Of a DNA stretch of 64,000 nucleotides, positions 31,155 through 43,374 are shown one piece after another; the first letter of the stretch is position 1, and each line of letters opens with the position of its first letter. Origin of the DNA: Euleptes europaea. Taxonomy: Eukaryota; Chordata; Lepidosauria; Squamata; Sphaerodactylidae. The notes beneath the pieces are model-generated. The model saw only the letters and a list, made by a program, of their open reading frames with translations, made no database searches and was not told the DNA's origin. A program made the position numbers and the translations under genes. Where the stretch lies: the NCBI RefSeq assembly GCF_029931775.1, contig NC_079323.1, positions 38,830,882 through 38,894,881 of the forward strand, written 5' to 3'.

Positions 31155-32075
31155 CAGGGTTGTGCAAAAAAACAAAACAAAAAAACCCTGGTAAATTTTG
31201 GATTTGGGTTAAATGGGCTCGATTTTTTTCAGTAAACCTGGAATGAGCTGAGTGCCCATACTGGTAAATTTTGGAATTTAGTTTATATCTGGGTTTACCA
31301 AAAAATTCAGGCCCTTTATAGTCTATGGGGATTTTTTTCAAAGCTCCTGTGGGGGCATTTTTGGAGGTAGTCACCAAATTTGCCGTATAGCTGCAAGGGA
31401 CTCTCCTCAGACGGTCACCGAATTTTGGTGAACTTTGGGACAGGAGGTCCAATTTTATGGGCCCGCAAAGGGGTCACCCCAATCCTCCAGGTATCTGCGA
31501 GCTGAGCTGTCCATCAGTTTTCAGGTTCAGAAGTTCAGCGATGCCGAGGACTGGCAGAAAGAGCCAATTGACAGGCTGGTGCCTCAAAGTCTGGGAGCTC
31601 CCTTCGTCTTTGGGGCAAATTAGCTTCCAAACTGAGGAAAACGGCAAGAAAATGCAAGAAAAATAAGGCATGGAAAACATTTCTTTTGGAGGCAAATGAC
31701 ATCCTGTGAACAGTCCTTTATTGTTGTCATCAAAAATATGATTTCAAAAGATGGCCACAGTGCGGGGAAATGAAGCCTCTATTCAGGCCGACCTTCTGTT
31801 TCAGAGCAGGTTTTCAGGGTGGAGGTGGTGGTGATACTGGAGCCAGCTGAAGTCTTGACCATGCGGGCTGTCTGAAGGAGGTTACTCATCCGCATGGGTG
31901 AGGGAGTCTAGTTTAGAAGCCTGGTGGTCAGCAGCTGATGAAGCTGGCTCTTTTTAGTTGGAGGGTATATCCCTCTAGAAGCTGAATATTCGGTTTTGCC
32001 CAAAGCCTGAAAATTACTGAAACGGATAATTTTGGGTTTATTTTCAGATTGGGTTTATTGATATGCACAACCCTA
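31155..32075. mobile_element. hAT-like non-autonomous element, 921 bp, with about 490 bp of unrelated cargo
   Basis: Same family as 11135-11648: ends cagggttgtgca and tgcacaacccta, flanks TGTATTGA and CGTATTGA (7 of 8 match). The element body matches until about 31482 and again from about 31975. Between lies sequence absent from the other copy, which contains a minus-strand stretch resembling an mRNA 3' end with an aataaa signal near 31720. Confidence 0.8.
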
Positions 32076-32637
32076 CGTATTGAGGTAGTAAGACACATTT
32101 AATATCGAGACCAGTATTCTACTTCTACACCATCTCCTGTTTCTTCAGAGCTAAAAATCCAGGCAGGTGGTGTTCCTGCTTCTACCCCATCCTGCATACA
32201 ATGGACCCAACTTTATAAACTGGACTCCATATGCACTCCAAGATGCTGCGATCAGGGTGGCCACCTTACACCTCTTGTCTTTGCGGTCCCAGGAGGACAC
32301 CTCTTGTTGTCAGCCATCCCAGACTCTCTACAAATGACACCATAGGTGTGGTTGTCTTTCCCACCCACTTAAGTCAGGGACCACTGATGGGTGAGAGCTA
32401 GGGGACCATGCTGAAGGCCCTTTAAGGCAGCAGATGCACCCAGTTGAAGGCAGGACAAGGCATGTCAATAGAGTTTGAAATCCCACACGAGTGGCAAGGC
32501 CATTGATGGAAAAGAAGCGAGACACAAGCAGTGGGAAGACTGGGTGAAAGCACGGTATGATGGCATGTCTCTTGCTTATTGCAGAATGCCTAAGGAAGGA
32601 CTCCAATGGTGTTAGTTGTAACCTTTGTAAGTTATTT

Positions 32638-32742
32638 AGAGAGCAGCCATGTTGGTCTACAGAAGAGCAGTTAAATTTGAGTCTGGTAGCACCTTAGAAA
32701 CTCTTGTTGATCACTAAGGTGCTACTGGACTCAAATCCCACT
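32638..32742. repeat. Short fold-back copy related to the 45.6-kb element
   Basis: Arms 32676-32697 and 32714-32735 are inverse complements (tttgagtcyrgtagcacctt). The leading agccatgttggtctaca matches the cgccgtgttagtctg start of the 45.6-kb element. Confidence 0.7.
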
Positions 32743-33368
32743 GTAAATAAATTAAAACAAACATTTTTAACTGGAATGTTAAGAGCCTCTGCCTGGTTCA
32801 TGTACTGCAGTGCCTACATTTCCTACCTCTTGGAGGGAAGCATCAGAGACACCTTTCTTCTAGGACATGGATTTAAGGGAAATTTGCCTCCCTGTTTCTT
32901 GGGAGAACTCAGTGAAGCCACATTTATTCACCATTGTTTAAAAAGCCAAACGTGACATCCAACTACGACTAGTCACTTTGGGAGGAACAGCTGCTATGTC
33001 AGTATTCACAGCATAATTTTCTGCTAATTTCCCTTACTTAAGGAAGTGTCTTTGGTCTGAAGTACCACCTTACTAGCATAACTACACAGGAAACTGGCAA
33101 GTTCACTACTCCATACATCTATAAGAATTGATACACAGTTTATACTTTAGAATTCCGCACCCAGTTATGTCATCTCAACGACTTAAAAAAGCTGTAGCAT
33201 TGGATTATTTTTCTTTTTGCAAAATCCATCCCATTCATTAAACTTAATCATGGGTAAAATGCAATTGTTCAGGAAGGCATTTTATAAAGACAATAGGACT
33301 ATATTAAAATGGAATTGTTCCGGAGGCTGTAATTTATGGCACTGTATACATTATCAAGAGAGAGGGAA

Positions 33369-33558
33369 GGCAGCATGGTACAGTCTTATCTTGTCAGATT
33401 TCAGAAGCTAAGCAGGGTCAGTACTTGGAAAGGAGACCTCCAAGGAAACCTCTGCAGAGGAAGGCAATGGCAAACCACCTCTGCTTAATCACTTGCCTTA
33501 AAAACCCCTTGCTGGGGTCACCAAAAGTTGGCTGCGACTTGATGGCATACACACACAT
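33369..33558 (+). mobile_element. 5S rRNA-derived SINE
   Basis: cagatttcagaagctaagca, ggtcagtacttggaaaggag and tail aaaagttggctgcgacttga. Flanked right by an L2-like tail. Confidence 0.85.
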
Positions 33559-33599
33559 ACATTATAAAGTTTTTACTGCATTGTTTTCTAACCTCTGTA

Positions 33600-33772
33600 A
33601 TCTAGTTTTTACATTTCATATTGTATCTTTTTTATCACATTTGTAAAAGTTTGTAATCCAATTTTATTACACTATTATACATCCTATATTGTTCCTATTG
33701 CACTGTTTTAAATTTTGCAATCTGCCTTGTCAGTGAGAAATGGCAGACTACAAATAAATAAAATCATTCAAC
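33600..33772 (+). mobile_element. L2-like LINE/SINE 3' tail
   Basis: gcaatctgccttgtcagtga, gaaatggcagactacaaata and aataaa resemble the 3' end of squamate L2-type elements. Confidence 0.5.
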
Positions 33773-35720
33773 TGACCTGCTCTTCAAATAAGTACATTTT
33801 ACATATCTTGAACATAATGCAGAGATTAATTTCAAATAATCATTACACTAAAAAGGGATGAAATACGCTATTGACACCGAATTTTATTTCTGCACAAAAT
33901 AGCAGAAATCAGGGAAGACACAAACAGTAATCACTGCTGCCTTTCTACTTAATTGATTGTTACAATGACTGACATTTTTCCTTATTAATTCAGTACAATT
34001 TCTTTTAAAAATTTATTTTGTAAAGTAAGCACAAAACTTGAAAAATAGAAAGACAATGAATATTCAACATGCAAAAGCAAATGAAACATATCCTAGAAGT
34101 AAATTCAAAATGTATCAATAAAAAAAGGATAGCAAGGTTATCCATATAATGTATATATAAATGGCTACTGGTAGTATATTAGAACTGTGTTCTTCATTTC
34201 AATCCCAGAAGAAATTTATCATTGAGAGTCAAAATCATGTTAAATACTTCTCTACCCATTTTGTTTTTTGCATGTTGTTACTAGATTATGAATTTTGGAA
34301 CTGCACAAGGACATCCCCTGACATAATCCATTTTGTCCATCTGCTGTAAACTAGCGCACTTGGTAGGCTCTCAAGCTGTTTCAATCAATTATAACCAAGA
34401 TGAAAATTTAAACCATAGAAATTCACAAAAATTCTCTTTGAAAAAATTCTTCCTATTACTCCCAATAATCTCTGGCTAGTTTGAATGACAGGTTAACAAA
34501 TGAATTAGCATAAACAAATAAATGCTTTAAAATTCCTAACATGTTATTTCTTCTTTTTAAATCCATGCCTATGTTGATCTGGATGCAACCCCTTCTGTAT
34601 TCAATAGAATTTACTCCTAAGTAAGTCCAGGCTTAGTCTAGTCATAAAGTGACATCATGTTTTAACAGCTAATCAAGACCAATCTGTAAAATATTACATT
34701 ATATTCCCTTGGTTAGGTTATTATCATTTACTAGTTTCAGTGCAAAATTTACATACACAAATGACATGAGAATATTAAATGTGTCGCTATATTCCCTGTA
34801 TGTTTTAAATGTTCTGGCTTCCAACGGCAACTCTTTGACTTTCTATGTCCAACACAGCAATTTCTTTTTCAATGGGTATCAAGTAAATTTCATTAATTTT
34901 ACCTCATTTACCTTCCATGATTTACACCAATCACATATGGCCAATGATATATATACCTTGAAGCTCCCTTTCCTGTAGGCTCATCTTCTTTTTACACTTA
35001 CAGCATCACATGGCTAAATGGCAGTTTAGGAAGATACATGTGGAATGCATGGATCTCACAAGAAGAGTGCAACATCACTCCCTGCCACTCCTCTTTTTTA
35101 TGCACACCCATCTATTGGCATTTCAGCAGTCATCTATGAGGCTGCCTTAAGGAATGAAAACAGCAAAGTAATGTTCCCATAAAATATATGCATACCCATT
35201 GCACTAGTTTTACCATTGCCTTATACAAAGAAGGTAGCTTCTGTTTCCTGATATTAGACATCATATAGGACAAGGAAACACACAAAGTACAGATGCGATG
35301 GCACTGTATTATATTCAAGCTAACACACAAGAGATGGTATGTCAGCCAAACAAATGGATTACTAGGAAGCATTTAACTGTCCTATCCATTCCTACATTTA
35401 CCAAGATAGAAAACTGAGCCATGTTCTTTTTCTAAATAAAATAGCTGTAAAACTAAAACAAGTACACGTTATAAATGAAAGCAGGGCATTTCTAATACTA
35501 ATCTATTGTCCATGTGCTTTCTTGACAGTAACAGGATCCCATCTAATCTTAAAACTTTACATTGTCATGTCCACATACAAGGCTGGCATGTCACTGCTAC
35601 AGTTCCCAAAGAGCACCACATTGTTAGAAACATTGTGCTAGTCTTGCTAGTCATACATTCTCAGTGTATGAGAACCCATGTGCAGCAAGTCTTTTAGCCT
35701 GAGCCAAAGATTACTGTATG

Positions 35721-35943
35721 TAGGGTTGGCAGGTCCTTCTTCGCCACCTGTGGGAGGTTTTTTGGGCGGAGCCTGAGGGTGGGACTTGAGGAGGGGAGGG
35801 ACCTCAATGCCATAGAAGAACCTCAATGTCATAGAGTCCAATAGCCAAAGCGGCCATTTTCTCCAGGTGAACTGTTCTCTATCGGCTGGAGATCAGTTGT
35901 AATAGCAGGAGATCTCCAGTTACTACCTGGATTGGCAACCCTA
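35721..35943. mobile_element. gggttgcca MITE, full length
   Basis: tagggttggcaggtccttct to tacctggattggcaacccta. May lie inside the CGGBP1 3' UTR. Confidence 0.88.
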
Positions 35944-36897
35944 ATTGTGTGCCAGCAGATTATTATTTTTGTGCCCAAGATGGGAGGGGAGGGCTTATTT
36001 TTCTTCAAGCTCTTTATGAAAAGTTATTAGCAATGCTTGGGTTTTTGCGAGTTTGGGAAAGAGCTGCTGTGGAAAACTGCAAGGAAGGAAAAAGGAAAGG
36101 GCTGCCTTGAGGAAGACACACAAGCTCTTCCAATAATCACCAGAAGCCTGAAACAAATACTTTCATTCTGTTTTTTATAAATTTCTCACCAAAAACTTTA
36201 AAAATGTTTTAAAAACAAATAATATATATACTTTAAGAAAACAAAGAGGTTCCAGATTGTGGGCTGCATCCTCCAATACAAAGTCATACTGAAAGCTTTG
36301 GGAAAAATTTGTCATTAGCATATATTTTCCTTAAACTTTTTTTGCTACTGTATCCATCTGAGTCCCTAAAAAGAGGGAGGGAAAAAAAAAACAGGAAAAT
36401 GAACAGACACCATGATCTACTCAGACCAGCCTTCTGCTCAAAAAATGTTTTTCTTTTACTCAAAAGGAAAAAGAACTATTTTCTTGGTAATTCTACTGAG
36501 TTTTCTGGAGTTAAAAAATTCTGGAACACAATCCAGCCAAAGATAAGCACTTTTTAAAACCCCGCTGATTCCACCTGTGCATTACGGTACCTTTCCTACT
36601 CAAATCAATGGAAACCTAAAAAAGGTCCAACTTTGAATATTATTTTCATAATATTCAAATATTAATTCAAATGATAGTTTCATAATGTTCGTAGCTTTCA
36701 CAGCTAGCAGCAAAACTGCTGTTCTCCCTGGAACACATTTTATGCTAGGAAAAAAGATCTGTTTCGTGCTGAGAAATCATATTAGAAACTAAGAAATGTT
36801 CAAGAAAAGTATACTCGGATAGATAACACACATCCAAAGTTATCTGAGACAATTATGAAGTTGAATTTGGGGAGATACAGAAAGAAGTGTAAGATGA

Positions 36898-36985
36898 TGG
36901 CTGTAATCCTTAAAGCACTTACTAGGGAGTAAATCCCATTTACCTCAATGGAACTTCTGGATACCCTTACTTAGGCTTACACTGA
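36898..36985. repeat. Short palindromic interspersed repeat
   Basis: tagggagtaaatcccattta, caatggaacttctgg and ttaggcttacact match a repeat common in squamates. Weaker relatives at 34570-34640 (actcctaagtaagtccagg) and 46995-47065. Confidence 0.5.
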
Positions 36986-37886
36986 AAAACTCTGTAGAAT
37001 TATTTGCAAAACATTGCCATCTACAGGCAATTGACTGCCCAACTCATTTGACAATATTGGCAAGATCGCTCACATTTGTCCCTTTTTTACTGCGATTTCC
37101 CACTTTTCTGCTCCATTAGTTCACGTCCATGGACACTCCATTCAACTGCTTTTACAAATGGTCGGTATAAATTGGGTACCCACTGAAACATGTTCAGCAG
37201 GATCCAAATGGGGATGCATTACCTTAGTTTCACATCCCCATTCCTGAACATCTCATTAGCCATGCAAGTGTTTGTACATTGATAAATTTTGTTTCCTGGA
37301 CACAAAGTGTATCAAACACAATCAACCAGAAGATTAATTTTGGACAACGGTTTGCACTAGTGGAACTAGTGTTTGCATTTGACATCAAAGCGGCTGAATA
37401 AATGCAGCATCTCTAAGTATAATTACAATGGAGATATTTTTATACTGAGAATATGGGCCTAATAAATAGACATATATACATACATATTCAGGATTAGAGT
37501 AAAAAATTAAACTGCTTCGTGGCCATACCTAGTGTGTTCCTTTTCCGTTACCATGTAATGTGGGAGGGGACCTGCAGTGCAGAATTACACCTTTCTAAGC
37601 TCATTGCATTGACTTCAGTAGACTCAAAAGGCTGTAACTCTGCTCTGCCACTCAGCAATATGGCACCTTACTGCCATTCCAAATGCCATGAATTTCAACA
37701 GCATTTTAGATCCAAACAAACCAGGTTTGTCTTTTTTTTTTTAACATCATTGCATTCTGTAACAGATTGTCATTTCCACAATACAAAATCCATGACATAA
37801 CACTGCATGTGCATGAATAGAAAAATAAGCCACACCACCACTATGCAACTTCAATACTCCACATCCACAACCGAGTCGCCTTCCCT

Positions 37887-38384
37887 TCAGTGGTCTTCAG
37901 ACTTGAGAAGTTGATTTGTATACCCATCGGGCAAGTAGGCTTTCCTTAGTTGGTCTGACTTAGGTATGGAGTTCCCATTCTTCACATGGCGAGAGAGGAA
38001 TGCTCGCACCGCTGGATGGTCAGCCTTCTCGAGAGGAATGTTAGCTTCCAGAAACATTTTTACAAAGTCCTGGGTGACACTGGGTTTTTCTGTCTGGGCC
38101 ACGCTGTTGCACTGCAGAGAGGCAGTCAGAGTCCGTGGCTTCTTCCTGACACTTTGCTCTTCAAACTCCCCCTTGCGCTTGGTATGAGTTTTGGATTTGA
38201 GGTGGTCATTGATTGCAGACTTGCGAACATGGTTCAGCACCACGTTGCAGAAAGTGCAATACAGTTTCCCTCCGTCTTCATACAGTTCACTGCCAAACTC
38301 CGTTACACGATCCTGAGGAGTCACGTACAAAGCGGTCTTGGAACGGCTGCGGGAGGGAGGTGGTTTCACTTCAAATCGTTCCAT
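37887..38384 (-). CDS. CGGBP1: CGGBP1, CGG triplet repeat-binding protein 1
   Basis: A nuclear DNA-binding protein that binds unmethylated CGG repeats and affects transcription, heat-shock RNA and CTCF sites; known as a domesticated hAT (Charlie-like) transposase fragment. Single coding exon, 165 aa (human 167). A BED-like C2H2 finger uses C43, C46, H61 and H67; a basic nuclear-localisation stretch spans about 69-84 (TKRK...RKKPR). The middle and C-terminal parts (DFVKM, LEANIPLEKADHPAVRAFLSRH) are nearly identical to human from memory; the C-terminus is two residues shorter. The ATG has G at -3 and +4. A splice acceptor (ctaaaatcag, exon edge near 38400) precedes the ATG by 16 bases, so upstream in-frame codons are intronic or UTR. 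An intact host gene. Confidence 0.95.
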   Translation of the reverse strand: MERFEVKPPPSRSRSKTALYVTPQDRVTEFGSELYEDGGKLYCTFCNVVLNHVRKSAINDHLKSKTHTKRKGEFEEQSVRKKPRTLTASLQCNSVAQTEKPSVTQDFVKMFLEANIPLEKADHPAVRAFLSRHVKNGNSIPKSDQLRKAYLPDGYTNQLLKSEDH

Positions 38385-38613
38385 TGCTGTCTTCTCTAAA
38401 CTGATTTTAGAAAACAAGTAGAAGAGATGCATTTAATGTGCATTCCTCCTGTGTCAACTCAAATATGTACTTTGACAATTTATTCAGACCCTCCTGACTA
38501 TACACCAGCACATCACTAAGTATAGATGAATACGAAAATGCTCAAACATTCCACACCAACACATACAAAGTGCTGACAATATTGAATCTAACTATAACAC
38601 ATCCCAAAATATA

Positions 38614-38871
38614 CAGGTTGAGTATCCCTTATCCAGACTGCTTGGAAACAGAAGTGGTACGTATTTTGAATCTTTCCATATTTTGGAATTTTTGCATACA
38701 CATAATGAGATATCTTGGGGATGGGACCCAAGTCTAAACACAAAATTCATTTATGTTTTATATCTACTTTAAACACATAACTTGAATGTAATGCCTGCAC
38801 TCCCGACTCAAAAGGTCCGTTTTTGGGATCAGTCCGGATATCAGATGTCTGGATAAGGGACACTCAACCTG
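38614..38871. mobile_element. Tc1/mariner-type MITE, Tc2/Kanga-like, TA target duplication
   Basis: 24-bp TIRs beginning caggttgagtatcccttatc differ at one position between the ends and are flanked by TA on each side. The inner segment atgagatatcttggggatgg is like the mammalian Kanga/Tc2 repeats as I recall them. In the CGGBP1 5' intron. Confidence 0.87.
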
Positions 38872-38925
38872 TACAGTGATTCTGCAGGCTAAAACATTAT
38901 ATTCTATAGATGATTATACAACATC

Positions 38926-39252
38926 ATGTTTCTATATTCCAATTTGTGTCTGTAACCACGAAGGCTAGAAACTGCAATGCAATGTAGCACAGAAAAATTA
39001 CCAACTGAAGACAAGGTAGTTTTACAGATTCCCTTTGGAATGGTGTTTGCTACATAATGGGATAGACAATGTAGCCCATAGCCTATGGGCTCTTTTGTAA
39101 AATAAAAATTTCATGGCGAAAAGAGGCTCTGAGAACTAGCATGTAAATAACAAGCTAAAGTTGTAAGAAGTCAATGTAACTTAACTACACTGGATTACAA
39201 TCTTGATTTTTAGCCTTCGTGATTACAGACACAAATTGGAGTATAGAAACAT
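38926..39252. mobile_element. 327-bp element with 46-bp inverted ends
   Basis: Arms 38926-38971 and 39207-39252 (core ccaatttgtgtctgtaayca) differ at only a few positions. The centre is not coding. No clear target duplication; family unknown. Confidence 0.8.
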
Positions 39253-39943
39253 AGCCAACTCTGGTTTGCGCCTGCTATGGTTAAATTAATTTTAACAAAA
39301 TTAGAGTTAAGAACCTAAACGAGATATGTTACTGTATTTTAGAGCATTTGAATTAACTGTCTTAGGTAATATTTGATGTCAACAACATGATGCCTTCTGA
39401 TTTCAGAAGACGCACCAGTGGACATTTGCACAATTTGTCCAATCATGTAGAAAGCATATGCAAGTGTTGGGGGTGGGGGTCAAATAGCAAAAGAGATGGT
39501 TCTGAACCTTCTACTACAGATTACTGTCCTGCACAACTCCCCAATCCTAGCACTTTTCTCACAGTCAGGAAACTACTTTTCGAGACAAATAAATATTTCC
39601 TAATGGAGCGCTAAAAGATACTAATTATGATCACTTGTCACTGTTAATTACAACAGGATAATATACTATTACAGCCAGGGTGGATTTTAATTTTAAAAAG
39701 TTAATTTGATGTAAAGCTTCAATGTTCTCGCTTATCCCTTACCCACTGGTAGTGTAAACTACCCAATTGAGTAATCCCCCAATTATGGCACTCACACAAC
39801 AAAAAACCAAGAAAACGTTTAATGTTATGCAATTCTGAATCATCCAGAAAAAAGGTAGCTTAATTGCTAGTCCTTTTACTGAACTTAAGATGCACTGTAT
39901 GGGGATAATGATATGAAATATGGTTCTTTATAACACTTGTATA
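39253..39943. other. CGGBP1 5' intron, nothing recognised
   Basis: Also 40253-41500, 41613-42419 and 42641-43374: AT-rich, no coding signal. Confidence 0.4.
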
Positions 39944-40252
39944 GGAGCCCCGTGCCGCAGAGTGTTAAGCTGCAGTACTGCAGTCAAAAGCTCTGCTCAC
40001 AACCTGAGTTCGATCCCCACAGAAGTTGGTTTCAGGTAGCCGGCTCAAGGTTGACTCAGCCTTCCATCCTTCCGAGGTTGGTAAAATGAGTACCCAGCTT
40101 GCTGGGGGTAAAGGGGAGATGACTGGGGAAGGCTCTGGCAAACAACCCTGTAAACAAAGTCTGCCTAGGAAACATCGGGATGTGACATCACCCCATGGGT
40201 CAGGAATGACCCGGTGCTTGCACAGGGGACCTTTACCTTTACCTTATAACAC
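39944..40252 (+). mobile_element. tRNA-derived SINE, Sauria-SINE-like
   Basis: Box A-like gtgccgcagagtgttaagct and box B gagttcgatcccc (near 40006-40018) show a tRNA head. The body ends gacccggtgcttgcacaggg followed by acctttaccttta, the tail type of Sauria SINEs. In the CGGBP1 5' intron. Confidence 0.82.
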
Positions 40253-41503
40253 TTGATAAAAATAATTTTTTAAAACCAAACAAGGAAGATTCAAGAATAT
40301 GTCAAGAAACCACACCTATTTTTGCATGGTAAAAGCTGACCACTAGTGACAAAGTTCCTGAATGCAGCCTTAGAACATGTCCGGATCTTACTTGCTACTC
40401 ATATAGAGCACACAAGATTTTCAAGTGTTGCTTTGGTAACAAGATAATGTCATCATATTTACAAGGAAAAGGAACTACAGAGCTATCAGATGTTGAAATG
40501 CCTAATCCGGCCTTTGCTCTTCCAACTGTGTTACTTCTTTTTATATCCTGCAACATGAGGAGTGTATTAATGAAGGATTCTTTGCTTGTGAGAAAAGCCA
40601 CTTATGAAGGAAACTTTTCCAACATTTATAAACGCTCTCATCCAGAAGTGCAGCATGCACCACCTTTTAGAGTCTTGTATCTTTAAAAATGTTATATATC
40701 ATTGCATTTTAGGTTTTTGTTGACTGTTAAATGTCTTAGGATTTCACTGAACGGACCGGCAGGGATTGTCATCCAAATGGCAGAAGGGACAAGCTTCACA
40801 AACATGCGTCTTAACTTGTGTATAAGGGATAAACACAAATGTAAGAAATGTTTCAGGAACCATGCCTTCCCCAAACTTGTAACAGTTTTCTCACTGGACT
40901 TAGAACAGTTTAAGCCTGTTTAGGATTGCCCTGCTAAAGTCACTTAACTTTTCCTTCTTTTCTGTTTCTCAGACTTTTAAAACATGTTTATAAATCACCT
41001 CACCTTTTTACTGCTGCATCAGCTTCCTTCTTAAGCACAACCCACCTTGCCATATGGGGGAATCATAAAATGACCAAACTAAAATCGTGCAGCAATGATT
41101 TAACTGATGTTTTGTCATTTTTTGACATTTTAATCTGGCAACACCTTATCACCAATCCCTTTTAACGGTTTCTGATGCCCCCCCTTCTCACTTATACATG
41201 AACTTTAGGGGAGGGGGAATCACTACCACCTTCTCCATACCTACACACAGCAGTGGGAGAATTAAAAAAAAAATCAGCCTTGCAGAGCCCAGTTCACATG
41301 ATTTCCCCCCTCCCATGTATACTGTGTGCCCCTGTGACATTACAGAAATATAATGTAAGGGGATATGAGGGTTCCACCACGCAAAGACAAGCACTACTGC
41401 AGTTAATATATAAATGGGCTCAGTCTGAAGCTAATTCATTGCCAGGGAAATTTCCTTTTCAATCTCATGGAGCAAGAAACTGACACACTTTCACACTTGC
41501 TGA

Positions 41504-41612
41504 ATAATGCACTTTCAGTCCACTTTCAGTGCACTTTGAAGCTGGATTTTACTGTGTGAACTGGCAAAATCCACTTGCAAACAATTGTTAAAGTGGACTG
41601 AAAGTGCATTAT
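41504..41612. mobile_element. Palindromic MITE, about 109 bp
   Basis: Left arm ataatgcactttcagtccac and right arm gtggactgaaagtgcattat are inverse complements; the centre includes ggattttactgtgtgaac. Confidence 0.85.
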
Positions 41613-42419
41613 GTGGCATGTGTTAAAGTGCCCAGAGAGTCTAGCCTATGTGCTGCAAACCAGAGGAAACCTACCAGCTATATGTGAGTTCTCTCTATCT
41701 TAATAATAGTGGGGGAACAAGATACAGTCCATGCCACCCCATCGATTGCCTCTGCCTGCTTTGTGGTTCCTCAAGATTGTTAAATACAAACTAGTTAACT
41801 CTTGAATACACTCTAACCTTGTTTTCATACTCAATCAGAATGGCTATTGAAGAGAGTTGTTTCACTGCTTAAATTGTGTGCTTCTGGGCAATAATTACTA
41901 ATACAGATTAAAGTTCATCAACAAGGGCACACTGAAAGAGGTGAAATAAGCAACATTACTTTGTCCTGTATTGGAAAGTAAATCTGGATTAATATACAGG
42001 GTGTGATTTTGTAGATATGGCAATTTGAAGTTATGGCTCAGACATGTTTGGATGCGGAGTGAGGATGGCAGGCCAGAAATGGCAGGGATAGAAGAACAAA
42101 AATCTAGCAAGGAAAGCACACTAGCCATTATCATCCTGAATTCCTGTCTCCATCAAGCATGGTTTTGTTTTTGTTTCTTGGCCTAAGGCATTCCTTTTGC
42201 TGATACAGTCTCAGTGAATTAATGGAGCAGTTCCTCATGCCTGCCTGCAAACCATACCTTCTTGCATGTTCTGTGGTGGCACTGTGCCTCAAAGGTAAGC
42301 CTTTGTGCTAGTGGCACCACAAACATGGGTTCAGCTTTTTATAGTGTGGTCTGTGGGGCTGGATTTGACCTGTGACCACATAATGGATCTGGACTGTCTG
42401 TCTAAAAGAATATATGGAC

Positions 42420-42640
42420 ACCCCCGCTAGATCAGACCCGTGGTCCATCAAGTCCAGCATCCTGTTTCACCCCGCAACCAACCAGTTGCTTTGGAGGGCC
42501 AACAAACAGGACAATCAAACAAAGCCCCCCTCCCCCTGATACTGCCTCCTAGTACTAGTATACAGAGGTTTGTTGCCGCTATATACAGTTGTTTTTTACT
42601 CACCATCACAAGTAGCCATTGGCGGACCTATATGAATCTG
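42420..42640 (-). mobile_element. CR1/L3-like LINE fragment
   Basis: ctagatcagacccgtggtcc followed by atcaagtccagcatcctgtt is the inverse of a CR1-type 3' region (compare the gatccagcatggcctttctt end at 60.3 kb). Diverged. Confidence 0.65.
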
Positions 42641-43374
42641 CCCATAAAACCCGTAAGGGCCCAATTTACACCAAGGGGGTTCCACTAATGCTGGAGCTGC
42701 ATTTTTATTTTGCACTGAAGTCTTTGGACACAGACAAGGTGATTAATTCGAGGGGTCTTTCTGCAAAAATCCACAAAATGTTACACTTTTCACCTACATC
42801 TTTAAAGTAGGGAGGAGATAATAATATATGATAATATGCAGACTGTTGCACAAGGATGTCAGATGTGACTAAATGATGGGGGGCATACATCTATGGGGGT
42901 TCATACCTTGGATCTACATTTTTGTGTCACAAGGGCAGCAGCCAGGATTTACTCTTTCTGAGCCAAGAGGTGAGTTGTGACTTGATAGATTTGGGGTGTT
43001 TGTCTATGAATAATCCACTCTCTTCCTTTGCTTTCACTGGCCAAAACAGAGAAAGGATAGGAGGAGGGAACAAGCTTTTAAAAAGTTAAATACCATACAA
43101 GTCACACATTTTTCGATCTGTATCTACCATTACAGGCACTAGACACGTTTAAACAACACAAAGCACAAAATGTGGGCAGATGATGCCCCCTATACCATGT
43201 ATAAACCTTGGTAGCACTCATGTTTTCTAGAGAACATGACAGTGTTAACTATGGGTGGCCTTGGGCAAGTCACTATACCCTCTAGGTCTCAGGAGTGTTA
43301 TCCTAATCCTACAAAAGATTTTTCTCAACTAAGAAATTCTTCATGTCTTGTGGAAAATCTGAATCACGTTTGTG

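Larger units (their letters stand above)
33900..37886 (-). other. CGGBP1: Probable long 3' UTR of CGGBP1
   Basis: About 4 kb of AT-rich sequence downstream of the stop holds few recognised repeats apart from a MITE at 35721-35943. Mammalian CGGBP1 mRNAs carry a long 3' UTR of similar size (from memory). Minus-strand AATAAA-type signals occur near 34015 and 33885. No coding potential seen. The limits are inferred. Confidence 0.4.

Noticed and set aside
31690-31980. Processed pseudogene of an intermediate-filament gene
   Set aside because: The minus-strand tail peptide looked vaguely familiar but I could not match it to any protein, so it is reported only as cargo of unknown origin.
38385-38432. 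Upstream ATG giving a 181-aa CGGBP1
   Set aside because: A splice acceptor lies between it and the MERF start, and the conserved protein begins at MERF.
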